Shown in pieces: positions 23,545 through 34,853 of a DNA stretch of 64,000 nt; within the stretch, counting starts at the first letter, position 1; every line of letters starts with the position of its first letter. The translations under genes were made by a program, and so were the position numbers. This stretch comes from Phallus indusiatus (taxonomy: Eukaryota; Basidiomycota; Agaricomycetes; Phallales; Phallaceae). The DNA lies in contig JAQFWX010000050.1 in NCBI GenBank assembly GCA_027605045.1, positions 124,001 through 188,000 of the forward strand, written 5' to 3'. The notes beneath the pieces are model-generated. The model saw nothing but the letters and a program-made list of their open reading frames with translations, did no database searches and had not been told where the DNA came from.

Positions 23545-25263
23545 TTAATTGGTAATCACAACTCCCTTTGCGCGCAAAGCGGGCAGAACATCATGGTAAT
23601 AATGACCGTAAGTGTAATCAATGTCAGAAGTCATGCCAGCCAACCGCAAAACCTTGGCTCCCGTCTTCAACGTCACATCAGCAAGAACCTTGTATGATAA
23701 TCTGCAAGATTCCAAGATGAGCTTTTTGAGCCGTACATCTGGTGGTATCGACTTCAACGCATCCGTTACACAGTTGGTAAACTCGAGAATATGAAGGTTC
23801 GGAAACACGCGGTGAAAATTAACTTTAACGTTCTCCAAACTCAGAAGCACCCATGCGGCATCCCTTAATTTCAGGTGCCGCACACGAGGCATAAAGTGGC
23901 CAAGTTCGAGAATGAAGGAATAATCAAACTCCTCGAAGCCTTGACACTCAATGGCTAGTGGACATATTTCGAACACTTCTTCGGGGCAGTCGCTGGGAGA
24001 CATATATCCATAAATCTTTAATCGTCCTGGAGAGTCAGAGTAACTTATGTCCAAATATCGAAATTTCGAAAAGTTGGATAGTGTTTCTGATGGAACGGCC
24101 TCAAGAACTTGGAGAGACGAGATCGATGGGGTCCCCGGATCATCCTCTTCTTCCTCTTCCTCTTCCTCTTCCTCTTCCTCTCCCCCTATATCCGAGCTAG
24201 CGTCAGTCTTAGGTGCGTCGCTAGACTGGTAGATCCTGGTTCGGAAGAATAGTTTGAACTGAGACAATGATCGTAAGGTCCGTATGTATCTCGAAAGGTG
24301 CTGAATGAAACCGTAACTCGAGGGCCCCCACGCCTGTAGTTCCATCTGGATGAGGTCAGGAAAATCAAGTTCGTTGGCCTTCAATTGTGGGTTTATCGAT
24401 GGTCTCGTGTCATAAATTAGCTTCGTCCCATATTCATCAAAGTCTCCAAGATTGATTCCCAGTACTTTCAAAGAAGGACAATTGGATAAAAAGACTAGGA
24501 GATGGGATAGAGGAGGTGGGTTCATTAATCTAGTCAACTTGAGAGATGTTAATTTGTTGTGCGAAAGCTGGAGCCATGGTAGATTAAGTCCTGTAATTTC
24601 GACATCTCGAAGAAAAGAGTTGTCTAATGTGTGCGTCATGGATGGTAATATTGGGTTAACATTCTGGCCCTCGTTGAAACTGGCTCTGTAATAATAGTCT
24701 CTGTATAAGCAGATGTTCAGGTATCGTAGTTGAAATGGCAATGCAGAGTTAAAGAGACCACGATGAACACCAGGAAAGCGGTTGTATGAAGTTTTGATAG
24801 CCAGAGAATGTGTGCGGGATAAAATCGAATTTGCGTTAGACATGAGATACGATTTTGACGGAGCATTTTCGAAAATGGGATCGTCCATGCCGTTTTCCCA
24901 CAGTAGCATAAGTGGAGCATTCTGCGATCGTTTCTCAAAAAGCTCAAAAAATTCGGGAGGGCGGCCTATATCCAAGAATGCCCATAAAGCCGGTCGTCCC
25001 AAAGCGAATTCCCTCCAATGTCTGCATACGCGCGAAACATTCATGATCTCCCACACGGGGTTGCGCGCGGTATAAACGACCAGAGTGAAGATGTGGTAAA
25101 GTATATCAGGAATCAGTTTATTTATTGTGAGCTTGGAGTTACGGATATTCCTTAGCCGAAGATCGATGAAAGAAAGCACTAATTGTGCATTGTCTATGGA
25201 TTTTAACGTCAAATGTTCGGAGTTCGCGCTAATAATTTCAGAATTTTTGTTAGTTCGGAGCAT
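23545..25263 (-). CDS. F-box/LRR-like protein, intact paralogue of the left array
   Basis: Single frame of 572 aa from ATG 25263. The F-box is at residues about 45-100: INKLIPDILYHIFTLVVY, then SRVCRHWREFALGRPALWAFL. Leucine-rich blocks follow (SHLLVFLSNCPSLKVLGINL; FPNLHILEFTN). This family member keeps the start codon that copies at 705 and 5410 lack. A run of 12 glutamates plus DD (about residue 360) is encoded by a tandem (TTCCTC)n tract at 24141-24182 and is likely variable in length between strains. Role as a ubiquitin-ligase adaptor is inferred. Confidence 0.85.
   Translation of the reverse strand: MLRTNKNSEIISANSEHLTLKSIDNAQLVLSFIDLRLRNIRNSKLTINKLIPDILYHIFTLVVYTARNPVWEIMNVSRVCRHWREFALGRPALWAFLDIGRPPEFFELFEKRSQNAPLMLLWENGMDDPIFENAPSKSYLMSNANSILSRTHSLAIKTSYNRFPGVHRGLFNSALPFQLRYLNICLYRDYYYRASFNEGQNVNPILPSMTHTLDNSFLRDVEITGLNLPWLQLSHNKLTSLKLTRLMNPPPLSHLLVFLSNCPSLKVLGINLGDFDEYGTKLIYDTRPSINPQLKANELDFPDLIQMELQAWGPSSYGFIQHLSRYIRTLRSLSQFKLFFRTRIYQSSDAPKTDASSDIGGEEEEEEEEEEEEDDPGTPSISSLQVLEAVPSETLSNFSKFRYLDISYSDSPGRLKIYGYMSPSDCPEEVFEICPLAIECQGFEEFDYSFILELGHFMPRVRHLKLRDAAWVLLSLENVKVNFHRVFPNLHILEFTNCVTDALKSIPPDVRLKKLILESCRLSYKVLADVTLKTGAKVLRLAGMTSDIDYTYGHYYHDVLPALRAKGVVITN
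24141..24182. repeat. (TTCCTC)n microsatellite inside an F-box gene
   Basis: About seven hexamers of ttcctc-type sequence, coding for the poly-glutamate run of the minus-strand gene at 23545-25263. Confidence 0.9.
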
Positions 25264-25635
25264 GTAATGATTGAATGAAACAGTATGATTACTTTATTTC
25301 GTCGTCAATCTCAAAAAGATAAGGTAGCAGGTTGTCACCGTATTCTTCTACCTCCATGTGTAGTAGACCAGAATCAGCAGGTAGTAGTACTGAAAAAACG
25401 TGGCCAGGAATCCAGGATGTACAATCATGTAACGCGTAACGTGTCGGTTCCGTGGCTGTTTACGGTTGTTTACACCTGAATCCAAGAGTCTTGCCGGATA
25501 ACATATTTCCATAGCACTAGTTCTCAAGTAACACAATTTTTTAAGACGTAATATGACAAAAGACGAATATATAGAACAAGTCACAAGACACGCCCATTAA
25601 TTATCAGTTCAAATTTGCACCCGCCAATAGTACCG

Positions 25636-28612
25636 TCAAACGCGACCTAGGATTATATCCGCGGCTGTAACGCATTTAACATTGTAAACGACGAAATTCC
25701 ACACCACAGCTACATAGTTTACTAACCTTTCTCCGCTATACCGTAGGCGATACCTATCAGGATGTCAGTCAAATCGGCCATTATTAAAGTAAGTCACATA
25801 CTTTGGGTGTGCACTCCGACTAGCAAAGGAAGGATGGAAAGATCGCATACCCGAATATTTTTTGTGCCCCAGACCTATTTATCCATAATCAGACAATTGA
25901 TCATGACTTCATATGATGTACCTTGAGAGAAGGATCAACGACACCACCATTTTCTCTCGGGAGCATTGACAGGGTGCTAGAGGTATCTGGAGATTGGGTT
26001 TATTCAATCCTTGCCAATCTACGGAGACAATGTAAATCACATACGCCACACTGAGCTTATATTTTCGCAGATGTGCTCTATATTTGAGTTTAGCCGCCGC
26101 GTTGAAAGGACTCGGGAGGTATAGCCATACCTTTCACTTGATCATCAGTACTGACTGTTGGTCCAGGATTTGCCTCCTTTGCAATAATATTTTTAAATGG
26201 TTCAACAGAACCCAAAGCTCGAGTGAATTTGAAAATTTCAACCATGATGTCGAGATCAACCTCCTCGCCCAAAATATTTCCATCTAGCGCGGGGTTGACC
26301 AACGGGTCCTTAGAGGTAATGTGCTTGATAAACGTTATCAAATTAAAAGCTTTTTCAAAACATAGGTAAATAGAGACGCTTACAGCAGTTCCACGGGACC
26401 AGGGTGTCGCCATAATCAATATAAAGGAGACATAGCGTTTCCCCGGTTCGACTTGATCTAAGAAGACTCGCTAAGTACATAACCAAAAATGACAGATATT
26501 CACAAACTAATGAACCCGTTGAATACGGGGAAGGTAATTATTTCACAATCCGGCATTTCTGGGTTTTTCAACCTTTCAAGCTGAATCTTGTATTGCTCGC
26601 GTAATCCAGGTTGAGAAACAAGCTCATTGCTAGCCAGTCTTTCCTCCAATCTGGCGATGATTGCGTCGGCTTGAGGCGAAATTGCCTGCAATGGAAGGAA
26701 CGAAAATCCAGTGACCGTGGTGGAAAGGAGTCCCGCTCGCTTCTGTTGACTGGGTATCGCGATGAGGCAATATCAGTAGTGTTTCATTATGGCTCAGAAT
26801 GACTGTAACATTTGACTGACTAAAGCTCATTAAATTTTTGGAACTCTACGGGATCTGATAACATGTCGAGGGTTTGAATGTTTGTATCTGGATTCAACTC
26901 TGGGATTTTAAGTTGTAAAAATATAAAAGTGTATCGAATCAAGCGTCGTGATATATGCACTTACCAAATGAAATACTGATGTTAGAAATATGCTCTTGGA
27001 CGTTGGTTCCAACCCCAGGAAGATTGACTCTAACATCAATCCCAAGAGGCTTAAGAATATTTGGGTCTCCAATACCGCTCAGCTCAAGAACTTGGGGAGA
27101 TTTAAGGGCACTGCTGAAAGATTAAAAGGGAAATCGAGAAGAAGTCTCGAAAACTGACCCTGCGCATAGGAGTACTTCCTTGCCAGCGTAAACCACATAT
27201 AAATCCTCTCCGTGCTTGAACTCTACTCCTTTGGCCGAGACAGGTTCGTTGGAGTCGCCATCAAGCAAAAGTCTCGTGACGTACGCCTCCGCTACGACAC
27301 TTAGATTTGATCGCCCCATATTCGGTTGTAAATAGCTCTGCGATCGAATCGATTAATAAAATTACGAAGAATCTGCGGGATGAACTTGAATAAGACGTAC
27401 AGTAAATGCACTCGATCGAGTTAATGTAACTGGATTGACAGACGAAGTAGCAGTCCAGGTGCCGCAGTATTTCCCGTTAACCTGTTACAACATAGTTTAG
27501 ACATTTTTCTCTCCGTTAAATGGCATCTCTATTTACGGGATCCTTTATACTGGGAATACCAAGGTTGTTGAGAGCCTAGTAGGAATATCAAGTCATCCCA
27601 ATAGTAATAGTATGGACCAAGGTACATACTGCTCTAACAATCGGTCCTGGATACATGTACCAGTCGGTGAAAGACACATCGATAGGCCCTATTACACATT
27701 AAGAAATAGTCTTGTACCATTAGCAGTAAATACCGTTTTTGCCAAACGAGGAGGGCTCAACTGCTAGGGAATCGCGCTCAATGATCTCTTCGGAAGGAAA
27801 ATGAAATCTGTGATCCATTATTTGTAAGAATTATGATGGTATGATGCTGGCATTTGACTACCTTTCGGATTTCCTGATGTATGGAATGAAATTCTCGTAC
27901 GACCATCCCGGATTCCCCAAGCGCTCCCAAGCTAAGTAATAGAGAATTAAAAGAAACGGGTTTTTGGTTGAGAATCTCATACCATCGATCTCATCTTTTC
28001 CAGGGTGCGTCCACGCCATAAAATTCATGTTCGAACTTCCCCCAAGACCTTTGCCCCTGTACATCAATGGTAAAATATGGAATCGCAATCTAAGTCAACA
28101 CTTCAAACCTGCTCCATACTACTGATTTCCCTCCAAGCTTCTTTTGAGGGGTCTTGATGACATTGAATATCCTAAAAGAATTGAATGACACCTAGGAAGG
28201 CTTACTGTCTGGAAGGCCCAGTCATACTCGGGTTTGCCGAACTGTTGAAAAAATCCTGAAGGGATGTCTGTGATTAGCGTTAGCGTTCCCCTTATCTTGA
28301 CATGTTGTTATACTATATCAAAAACGAACCGATGAGAGGATCGTTGATATGCATTTTGCCTGCTTCGAGGACCAGGACAGTGATGTCAGATTTCTCGCTC
28401 AGACGAGCTGCGAGAGCCGAGCCCGTAGCCTGTGCCATGAGCGCAAAATTATGAACCCAACAGCAAGTTTCAATACGGGACTTACACCACCCCCTAGATA
28501 TCGATCAATCGACTATTGATAACGGTACCAAGGAGCAGGACACTCTCTTACCGATGACAATATAATCAAAATGTTTGTTCGCAATATCTTCAACCTTTGC
28601 GCAGTCCGTCAT
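25636..28612 (-). CDS. GMC (glucose-methanol-choline) oxidoreductase, many introns, possibly broken
   Basis: A flavoenzyme of the aryl-alcohol/alcohol oxidase superfamily. The start is ATG 28612. The FAD motif FDYIVIGGG + ATGSALAARLSE is built across two introns with a tiny exon between. Further exons give YRGKGLGGSSNMNFMAW, KGVEFKHGEDLYVVYAGKEV, LSGIGDPNILKPLGIDV, the C-terminal VNPALDGNILGEEVDLDIMV, NIRVCDLSILPLLVGVHTQ and a last exon ending AADIILGRV at TGA 25636-25638. The second catalytic His region (VHTQ) is present. The first one (W-H then a Gly/Ser loop then SMLP) cannot be read in frame: after TGG-C/AC (26047 and 25976) bases seem missing before caatgctcccg. The junction near 26820 is also unclear. 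A recent pseudogene is possible. Confidence 0.75.
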
Positions 28613-29108
28613 TGTTATCCTATTGGTGTAAGCTGAAGAATAATAACGTCTTCAAGTTATAGAGTGAGTGTTCGAGAGAAAGGTGCAATGCGATGACCAG
28701 TAATCTGGGAAAGCCTGCCCGCACCCTCAGGTCAGCGCATACCCTTACTGCGAAGTCTTTAATAACATGCGCTATATTTTGTTTAACTCCACTTTAAGGT
28801 GCAGACCGCGGAAATATAATTGCATAAAAATACACGCACAAATTTGTCCCTTGTGTATTTTTAGAACACGGCGATGGTCATTCCGACTCACGGGGTTGTC
28901 CTTCAATGAGTTTGTTGGGACAAACGTACATAAAATATTCAGCTGGAGAATGCCAGTCGGACATGCATTATGATATATATGTATAGATTTAAGTATAGTA
29001 AAAGCATAAGATTCGAAATAAAATGCGAACTTTCAAGACTCCGTTGGACTATAATTTCAACAGGTTAGGGGCACACGTCGGTGCTAGTGCTCTTGACTCT
29101 ACCGTTAG
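28613..29108. other. Intergenic, GMC promoter side
   Basis: Upstream of the GMC gene and downstream of the next F-box gene. Only a chance 68-codon frame is present at 28767-28973. Confidence 0.45.
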
Positions 29109-30692
29109 TCAGTAATATTCGCCAGATCGAACCACGACTTCAACTCCCATTTCGCGAAGAGCAGCCACAGCGTCTACAACATGTTCGTCTGCATCACTGT
29201 TCCCACATTCGATTATTTCCAAAACTTTGACTTCCATTCTCGAAACCATGTCGAAAAGAACATCGCCTGGTATGCGACTCCACGACAAGATGAGTTCATC
29301 TAATTGTAAACTCCCGGGCAATGAACCTGGTCCGATGTCACATTGAATCAATTCCAGAGTTTTAAGACAAGGAAACGCCCTGCGAATCCCAAGGTTCGGC
29401 CATAAAGTGAGAACTTCCAATCCTCTACATCTAAGTATCAGGTAACGGATTCGGGGCATGGCATTTACCAATTCTCGGATTGGGGAATAATCAGGTAGCT
29501 TGAAATCTTTGAATGCGATACCTAGTGGACTTGGTGATCTAGGCATATCGCCGGTTAAAACGCTCCCAAAGATCTGCAAGTGTTCTCCAGATTCATCAAA
29601 AAATGTTACGTCTAAAAAATCACAGTGTGAGAAATTGGACAATGATCCCCGTGGAATCGCCGCGAGAGTTTGGAGCGGTACGCCGTCTACGTGGTGTGGA
29701 CCTAATTCTCCAAAATACGTGGGATCGCATCTCAGGTCCAACTGAGACAATGCTCCTGGGATGATATGGCTCGAAAACTGACAAAGAAACTTATAGCTTG
29801 AAGATCCTAACGCTTCCAATCTGAGTATGCTAAGATTCAATGCTACCTCAATTACCACGTCGACCGAGAGGCTTGCCGATGCAGGAAATATTGTTTGTAT
29901 TCCACCACCGATATAATCTTGAAAACCGAGGTCCAGGATTTTCAACGACGGGCAATTAGACAGAAAAACGAGAAGTTGAGGTATTGCAGGCGGGTTTATT
30001 GGGGTGCGGTAAGTGAGACTTGTTAAGCTTCTATGCGGAAGATTGAGCCAACGAGAATCCACTCCTACAAGTCTCAATTCTTGAAGACAGGAGTTGTCTA
30101 TGAGATGTGATATTGGTGGCGGTACCAGTCTATTATTGTCGTCACGCCGGTCATGGGATAAGTCGATGTTCAAGTATCGTAATTGAATTGGGATTGACCC
30201 AGCATTGTCCTGAATGTCACGACGAATTCGAGCGAAGTGGAAATATGAAGCTTTTATAGTCAAAGAATACAAGCGAGGTAAAATGGATTTTGCGCAAGAC
30301 GCGAAATGTCGCGAGTAACCGAGGGCGGTTGTGAGGGTTCTCCTGGGATCGATCCATGATAGGCTGAGAGGAACATTCTGTGAGCGCTCGACCATCAGAT
30401 GGAGAGACGACGAATGCTTGTTCAGATCTATGAATCTCCATAACGTTGGCCATCCCAATGCGGATTTTCTCCAATGGCGGCACACGCGCGAGATCTTCAA
30501 GATAGTTGTTGCAGGAGAAGGTGATTCGTAAACTGCCAATTTAAATATGGCATAAAGTATATCCGGAAAAAGTTTATTGATCCCGAGTTTGGAATTATAG
30601 AAATGGTCCAATTGAAGGACGACAGAGTGAAGTTTTTGTCGCGTTTGGCGTATGTATTTGGGTGTCAGCTTTTCAGAGTTTGTTCTAGTCAT
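29109..30692 (-). CDS. F-box/LRR-like protein, intact paralogue
   Basis: Single frame of 527 aa from ATG 30692 (MTRTNSEKLTPKYIRQ). The F-box is at residues 40-95: INKLFPDILYAIFKLAVY, then ISRVCRHWRKSALGWPTLWRF. It shows the family's leucine-rich blocks (PQLLVFLSNCPSLKILDLGF; FPCLKTLELIQCDIG). With the genes at 705, 5410 and 23545 it forms one family of separate duplicates, all on the minus strand. The GMC oxidoreductase lies between it and 23545. Confidence 0.85.
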   Translation of the reverse strand: MTRTNSEKLTPKYIRQTRQKLHSVVLQLDHFYNSKLGINKLFPDILYAIFKLAVYESPSPATTILKISRVCRHWRKSALGWPTLWRFIDLNKHSSSLHLMVERSQNVPLSLSWIDPRRTLTTALGYSRHFASCAKSILPRLYSLTIKASYFHFARIRRDIQDNAGSIPIQLRYLNIDLSHDRRDDNNRLVPPPISHLIDNSCLQELRLVGVDSRWLNLPHRSLTSLTYRTPINPPAIPQLLVFLSNCPSLKILDLGFQDYIGGGIQTIFPASASLSVDVVIEVALNLSILRLEALGSSSYKFLCQFSSHIIPGALSQLDLRCDPTYFGELGPHHVDGVPLQTLAAIPRGSLSNFSHCDFLDVTFFDESGEHLQIFGSVLTGDMPRSPSPLGIAFKDFKLPDYSPIRELVNAMPRIRYLILRCRGLEVLTLWPNLGIRRAFPCLKTLELIQCDIGPGSLPGSLQLDELILSWSRIPGDVLFDMVSRMEVKVLEIIECGNSDADEHVVDAVAALREMGVEVVVRSGEYY

Positions 30693-32228
30693 TACATGCT
30701 TTGATTAGTGCGATATGTACGCATATGCAAAATAAACGCCTACTCCATTTCATTTTCGAGTTTGAGAAGGTAAGGTATTGGTTCGTCATCTTGTTGCTCC
30801 ATGAACAAATGCCGGGACAATTACGTAACCTCATACGCGATGAATCGCGTGACACGTCCACAACGTTCTCCGCGGACCGCAGTCAAGCCATTATTGGCTC
30901 TAGGACAATCTGTACGTACGAGTTCTTCTGTTTCTTTGTTGGCGGCTAGTTTATCTGCTTTTTGTATTTATCTAGTGCATTACTTCCGTCGGCCGGCGAT
31001 GTCGCGACTTCCGGCAAGGTTCCAACTTTTTAGCAGAGGATTAATGGACAATCTGATCCATCCATTGTCTGTCAATGGTTGAGATGTCATTTATGTAAAA
31101 TTTACATATCTCTTCGAATTTTTTTCTCAAAAAATCTACTACAATGGCCGCAACAACTGCAGGTGCCCCAGGTTAGGGCGGATTTGCCTTTCGGAACGGT
31201 CCCAGCTGTTCTTACTACCCAGTAACTCCCACGTCCCGTTTGTTTTCGTCTTCTAATTATAAACATTTCTGTGCTGAATACGCAACGCAAAAGGACAAAT
31301 ATTTGAACCTAAGTTCTACTGACCCTTCCACGTTCCCAAACAAAAGGAGGACCCGAGTCACGGAGGGTACTTGAGGTTGAGTACATTGAGTGGTCACTTC
31401 CCTCCTCCATGCAGTGAGTCCCTTGTTTCCGATACCTCACACAGGGAACCTCGTAATCCCGTCAGCAGCAAAGCGTCTGACGAGGGCCGAGGCTGGATCA
31501 TCAGTCGTGGTCTCAAGTTTTATTTCATCTCTTCGCACTTTTGACATACGTCAATGATCTGGGTTTAAGTTTATTGATAATGGTAGGTCAGCTACATTTT
31601 TTACCACCTTCTCTTTCACACCATTTTCGACAGAGTAGAAACTCGTGCTTAAGCAACACCGTGACAGGGGATCAATGGTCCATATGGATTCAACGCGTCC
31701 GAATCGATTGAATCACAAGTTCAAGTTATACATATGTACATCCAAATATCTTCATCCTTGATCAGGCTTGACCTATCAAATGCCCAGAGTTCAACGAGAA
31801 GCGGTTCCTACGGACATTACGTGCCTCCATATGGGCATGTCAATACGTAGGGTGCCCACTGAAGTCTAAAACACTATGCGTGCCCATTGAATAGTGAATG
31901 CAAACAATAGAAGCGCGTACTTCAAGTAATTGATCAGCTGTTCATATCATGCCGAGCCAGTGTTGATCTGATTGGCCGTCTCGAGCATCAATTTGATCGT
32001 TGCTGCTATAAGAGATAAATGCTGTCTTCGATATTTCAGAATATGAGGTGCCATCGCAATGGAAGAAGATTCTCCACAAGTCGAAGACCAGAAACTGTAG
32101 CTTTAGCTGTTTAAGCGTTTGGTTCCAGGGCGTCAACGGAACTAGCTATAGTGACCCTTATTACTCCGTTCAATGATAAATACGTTTGTCTCAATCTGTA
32201 CTCATCGCAGTTCATTAGCAGCCTAACA
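30693..32228. other. Intergenic, about 1.5 kb
   Basis: Short frames only. The right end should hold the promoter of the DUF2235 gene. No repeat or RNA gene was recognised. Confidence 0.45.
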
Positions 32229-34320
32229 ATGTTTTCCTCTCAATCAGACAAGCACATTTCGCTGCCCTCGACATTTCATGCCCCATGGCTGTCGAAGGTT
32301 CACAAGAGGATAGTTGTATGTTGTGATGGAACATGGCAAGGTGGGCGCTGAATTTGTTAATCTACCTTTTCGAGCTGAAGCGTTGATGAAATATTGTCTA
32401 GATGGGCTTACTTGTAAAGCACCCTCGCACTATACAAATATCTTAAAGGTTTGATCCGTGGCTTAATTTACTGTTTGAAGTACATATTCAGCTTTCTTTG
32501 TCTAAAAGATCGCCAGAGCACTAGATTCTGAAGATTCCAGACAGTCAGATGTGTTTTATTGACCAAACGAGCTTTCATAAACGTTTTTCAACAGGAAAAT
32601 ACCTATTCCACAAGTGGTCTATTATCAAGCCGGCGTTGGGACAACTACTGATTTTCTCTTGAATTGTTTTGATGGTACGCAATTGAATAGCATGGAAATT
32701 CATTTAGAGAACACGTCCGTGCTAACCCAAATCATTTGACTCTTTACATTCTTAGGTGCAGTAGGCGGTTCTCTTCGAGATAAAGTTGAAGACGCCTACG
32801 CTTTCATTGCGAGTAACTATCGACCTACAGATGAGGTTCGTGAGAATTCGATAAGTTAGATATATATCTTATGTTCGTTAGATTTTTTTGTTTGGTTTCT
32901 CTAGAGGGGCCTATACCGCACGCATGGTTGCTGCAATCATTGTACGTTAAAAAGCATCACTAAATATAAATCAAAAACGTATTAGCCTCGAAGGGGGAAA
33001 TTGGCATCCTGGATAAACGAGAAATGACCCATTTCACTGATATCTTCGACGCCTATCAAGAAAGATCCAATGGTCTTGACGAAAACAGTACGTTATCAAG
33101 TTTAACATGTTGAAGACTGTTTAATATAACACGTACTTTATCAGAGAAAAAAGCTGCAAACGAGTTTCTTTCTCGATATACAGATCCAAAATCCCCTGGT
33201 CGTATGCGCGCTGACCCAGATGGCGATAAATTCACCATCAAGTGCGTTATATTCACCTCATATTGTTCGATCTGCTTTTTTACATAACACAAAAAAGATT
33301 CGTCGGCGTCTTCGACACAGTCGGTGCACTGGGTTTACCCATAGAGCTACGACCTGGTTTCAAATCCGAAAGGCTGTTTGGATTCCCTGATAAAATACTA
33401 GGAACTCACATTCAATATGCCTATCAAGCGCTCGCTATCGACGAAACCAGAAAGGATTTTGTACGCATTATTTGTGTACCATGGGATAAGAATAATTTTA
33501 ATGATGATTTAGACGGCTGCGGAGTTCCGACAAACCAGGGAAGGTGAAGCAAAGGGTCAGGTTTTGAAACAAGTTTGGTTCACAGGTAGGTTTAAGAACT
33601 TAAAAAAAAGGTTCAATTCTGACCGGAAATAATCTTTAGGTTGTCATTCAGATGTGTGTTCTGTCAAAGCCTATATGCTCTCTAACAACGCTGAAACCTT
33701 GTTAGATTGGAGGGGGGTATGCCGCTCATGATCTCTCTGACATAACCTTGATGTGGATGGTAGTCAGTGACATCTAACATCTATCCAGATTAACACGTTT
33801 CTCATTTATCAAGACTCAAGCGGATCCCTTTCTGTCTTTTGATCTGGACTACTTGTTAAAAGATCTTCCCCAACCGGTCGATGACTGGGGAAAGCAACCA
33901 CCTCACGAGTCAGTATCATTTAATCATCGTCATAACAAAATAAATAATTATTTTTTTAGCTCGAAAACAGGTGTATTCACATTGGCAGCCTGTAGTACCC
34001 GGATCTTTCCATCGTTGTCCAGTCCTGAATCCCCAACCTTCGAGCACATACATCCGTCCGTTTTGGAAAGAATGGTGTTTCCATCTGCCATAAAAGGTTT
34101 GATAGACAACGACCCTAACATTGTGTGCAAACTTCAGCCTTTTGAACTGTCAGTCAAAGAATATTGGCATAAACATTCTAAACGGGACAAGGTCAAGACA
34201 ATAGCTGAGGACGCATGCAAGCTTCACCGTCCAGTTTCTTTCAAAACATTGGTCGCAATCATACTCGGATTAAAGAGTAAAGTTTCTGGTTTGTTGTCTA
34301 AGACGCAGAAGATCGCCTAA
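32229..34320 (+). CDS. DUF2235 (T6SS Tle1-like phospholipase/hydrolase domain) protein
   Basis: ATG 32229. The first exon ends in HKRIVVCCDGTWQ, the CDGTW motif of the family. Later exons give YTNILK, IARALDSEDSRQ, KIPIPQVVYYQAGVGTTTDF, the nucleophile elbow IFLFGFSRGAYTARMVAAII (GxSxG-type), KFVGVFDTVGALGLPIELRP, and KQVWFTG with CHSD and IGGGYAAHDLSDIT. The last exon ends at TAA 34318-34320 (LLSKTQKIA). At least ten short introns are required and all order correctly. DUF2235 is an alpha/beta-hydrolase relative of bacterial Tle1 phospholipases; in fungi its substrate is unknown. The key Asp, Ser and His-containing motifs are all present, so the protein should be active. Confidence 0.85.
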
Positions 34321-34853
34321 ACTTTCATGCTGGAGTTTTTTTTATAATTTATCGCATATATCTGGGTCTTAAGGTTTATCAACGTCCATTGTTCGCTTCG
34401 GTTTAGCAGATTAGGGTGCCTTTTTTCACATTATGTAACATTTTAAGCACTGGACACTCCTCCATCCGCAGTTTTTGCAGCTACGTACATATTTGTACTA
34501 CTAGTATTATCAGTGAGTAGCACCATATTATTTATGTAAATTTATGCGCGAACAATTTGAGAGATTGTCTTGTGCTCAGCTTTATTAGAATAGATCATTC
34601 CCTACATATGTATCAAAACATCCAGAAATGCATCACAAGATGTTCCAAGAAGATATCATACATTTACCTAAGCGCAAAACTCGATTCTAAGCAGTGCCAA
34701 GCATCAAATGACCCAAGAAAATGAAACGGTCTCAAAAAAAATTCGCACAGAATGTTCAAAAGCAATTAAAGAAAACCCTTTTACCGTAGGTATTAGCAAC
34801 ATAACAGCATACGATATTCCAGATATCGTCATTCCACAAACCCTAGACCCCCA
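34321..34853. other. Intergenic between convergent genes
   Basis: AT-rich 3' flanks of the DUF2235 and potassium-channel genes. Nothing else is seen. Confidence 0.5.
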
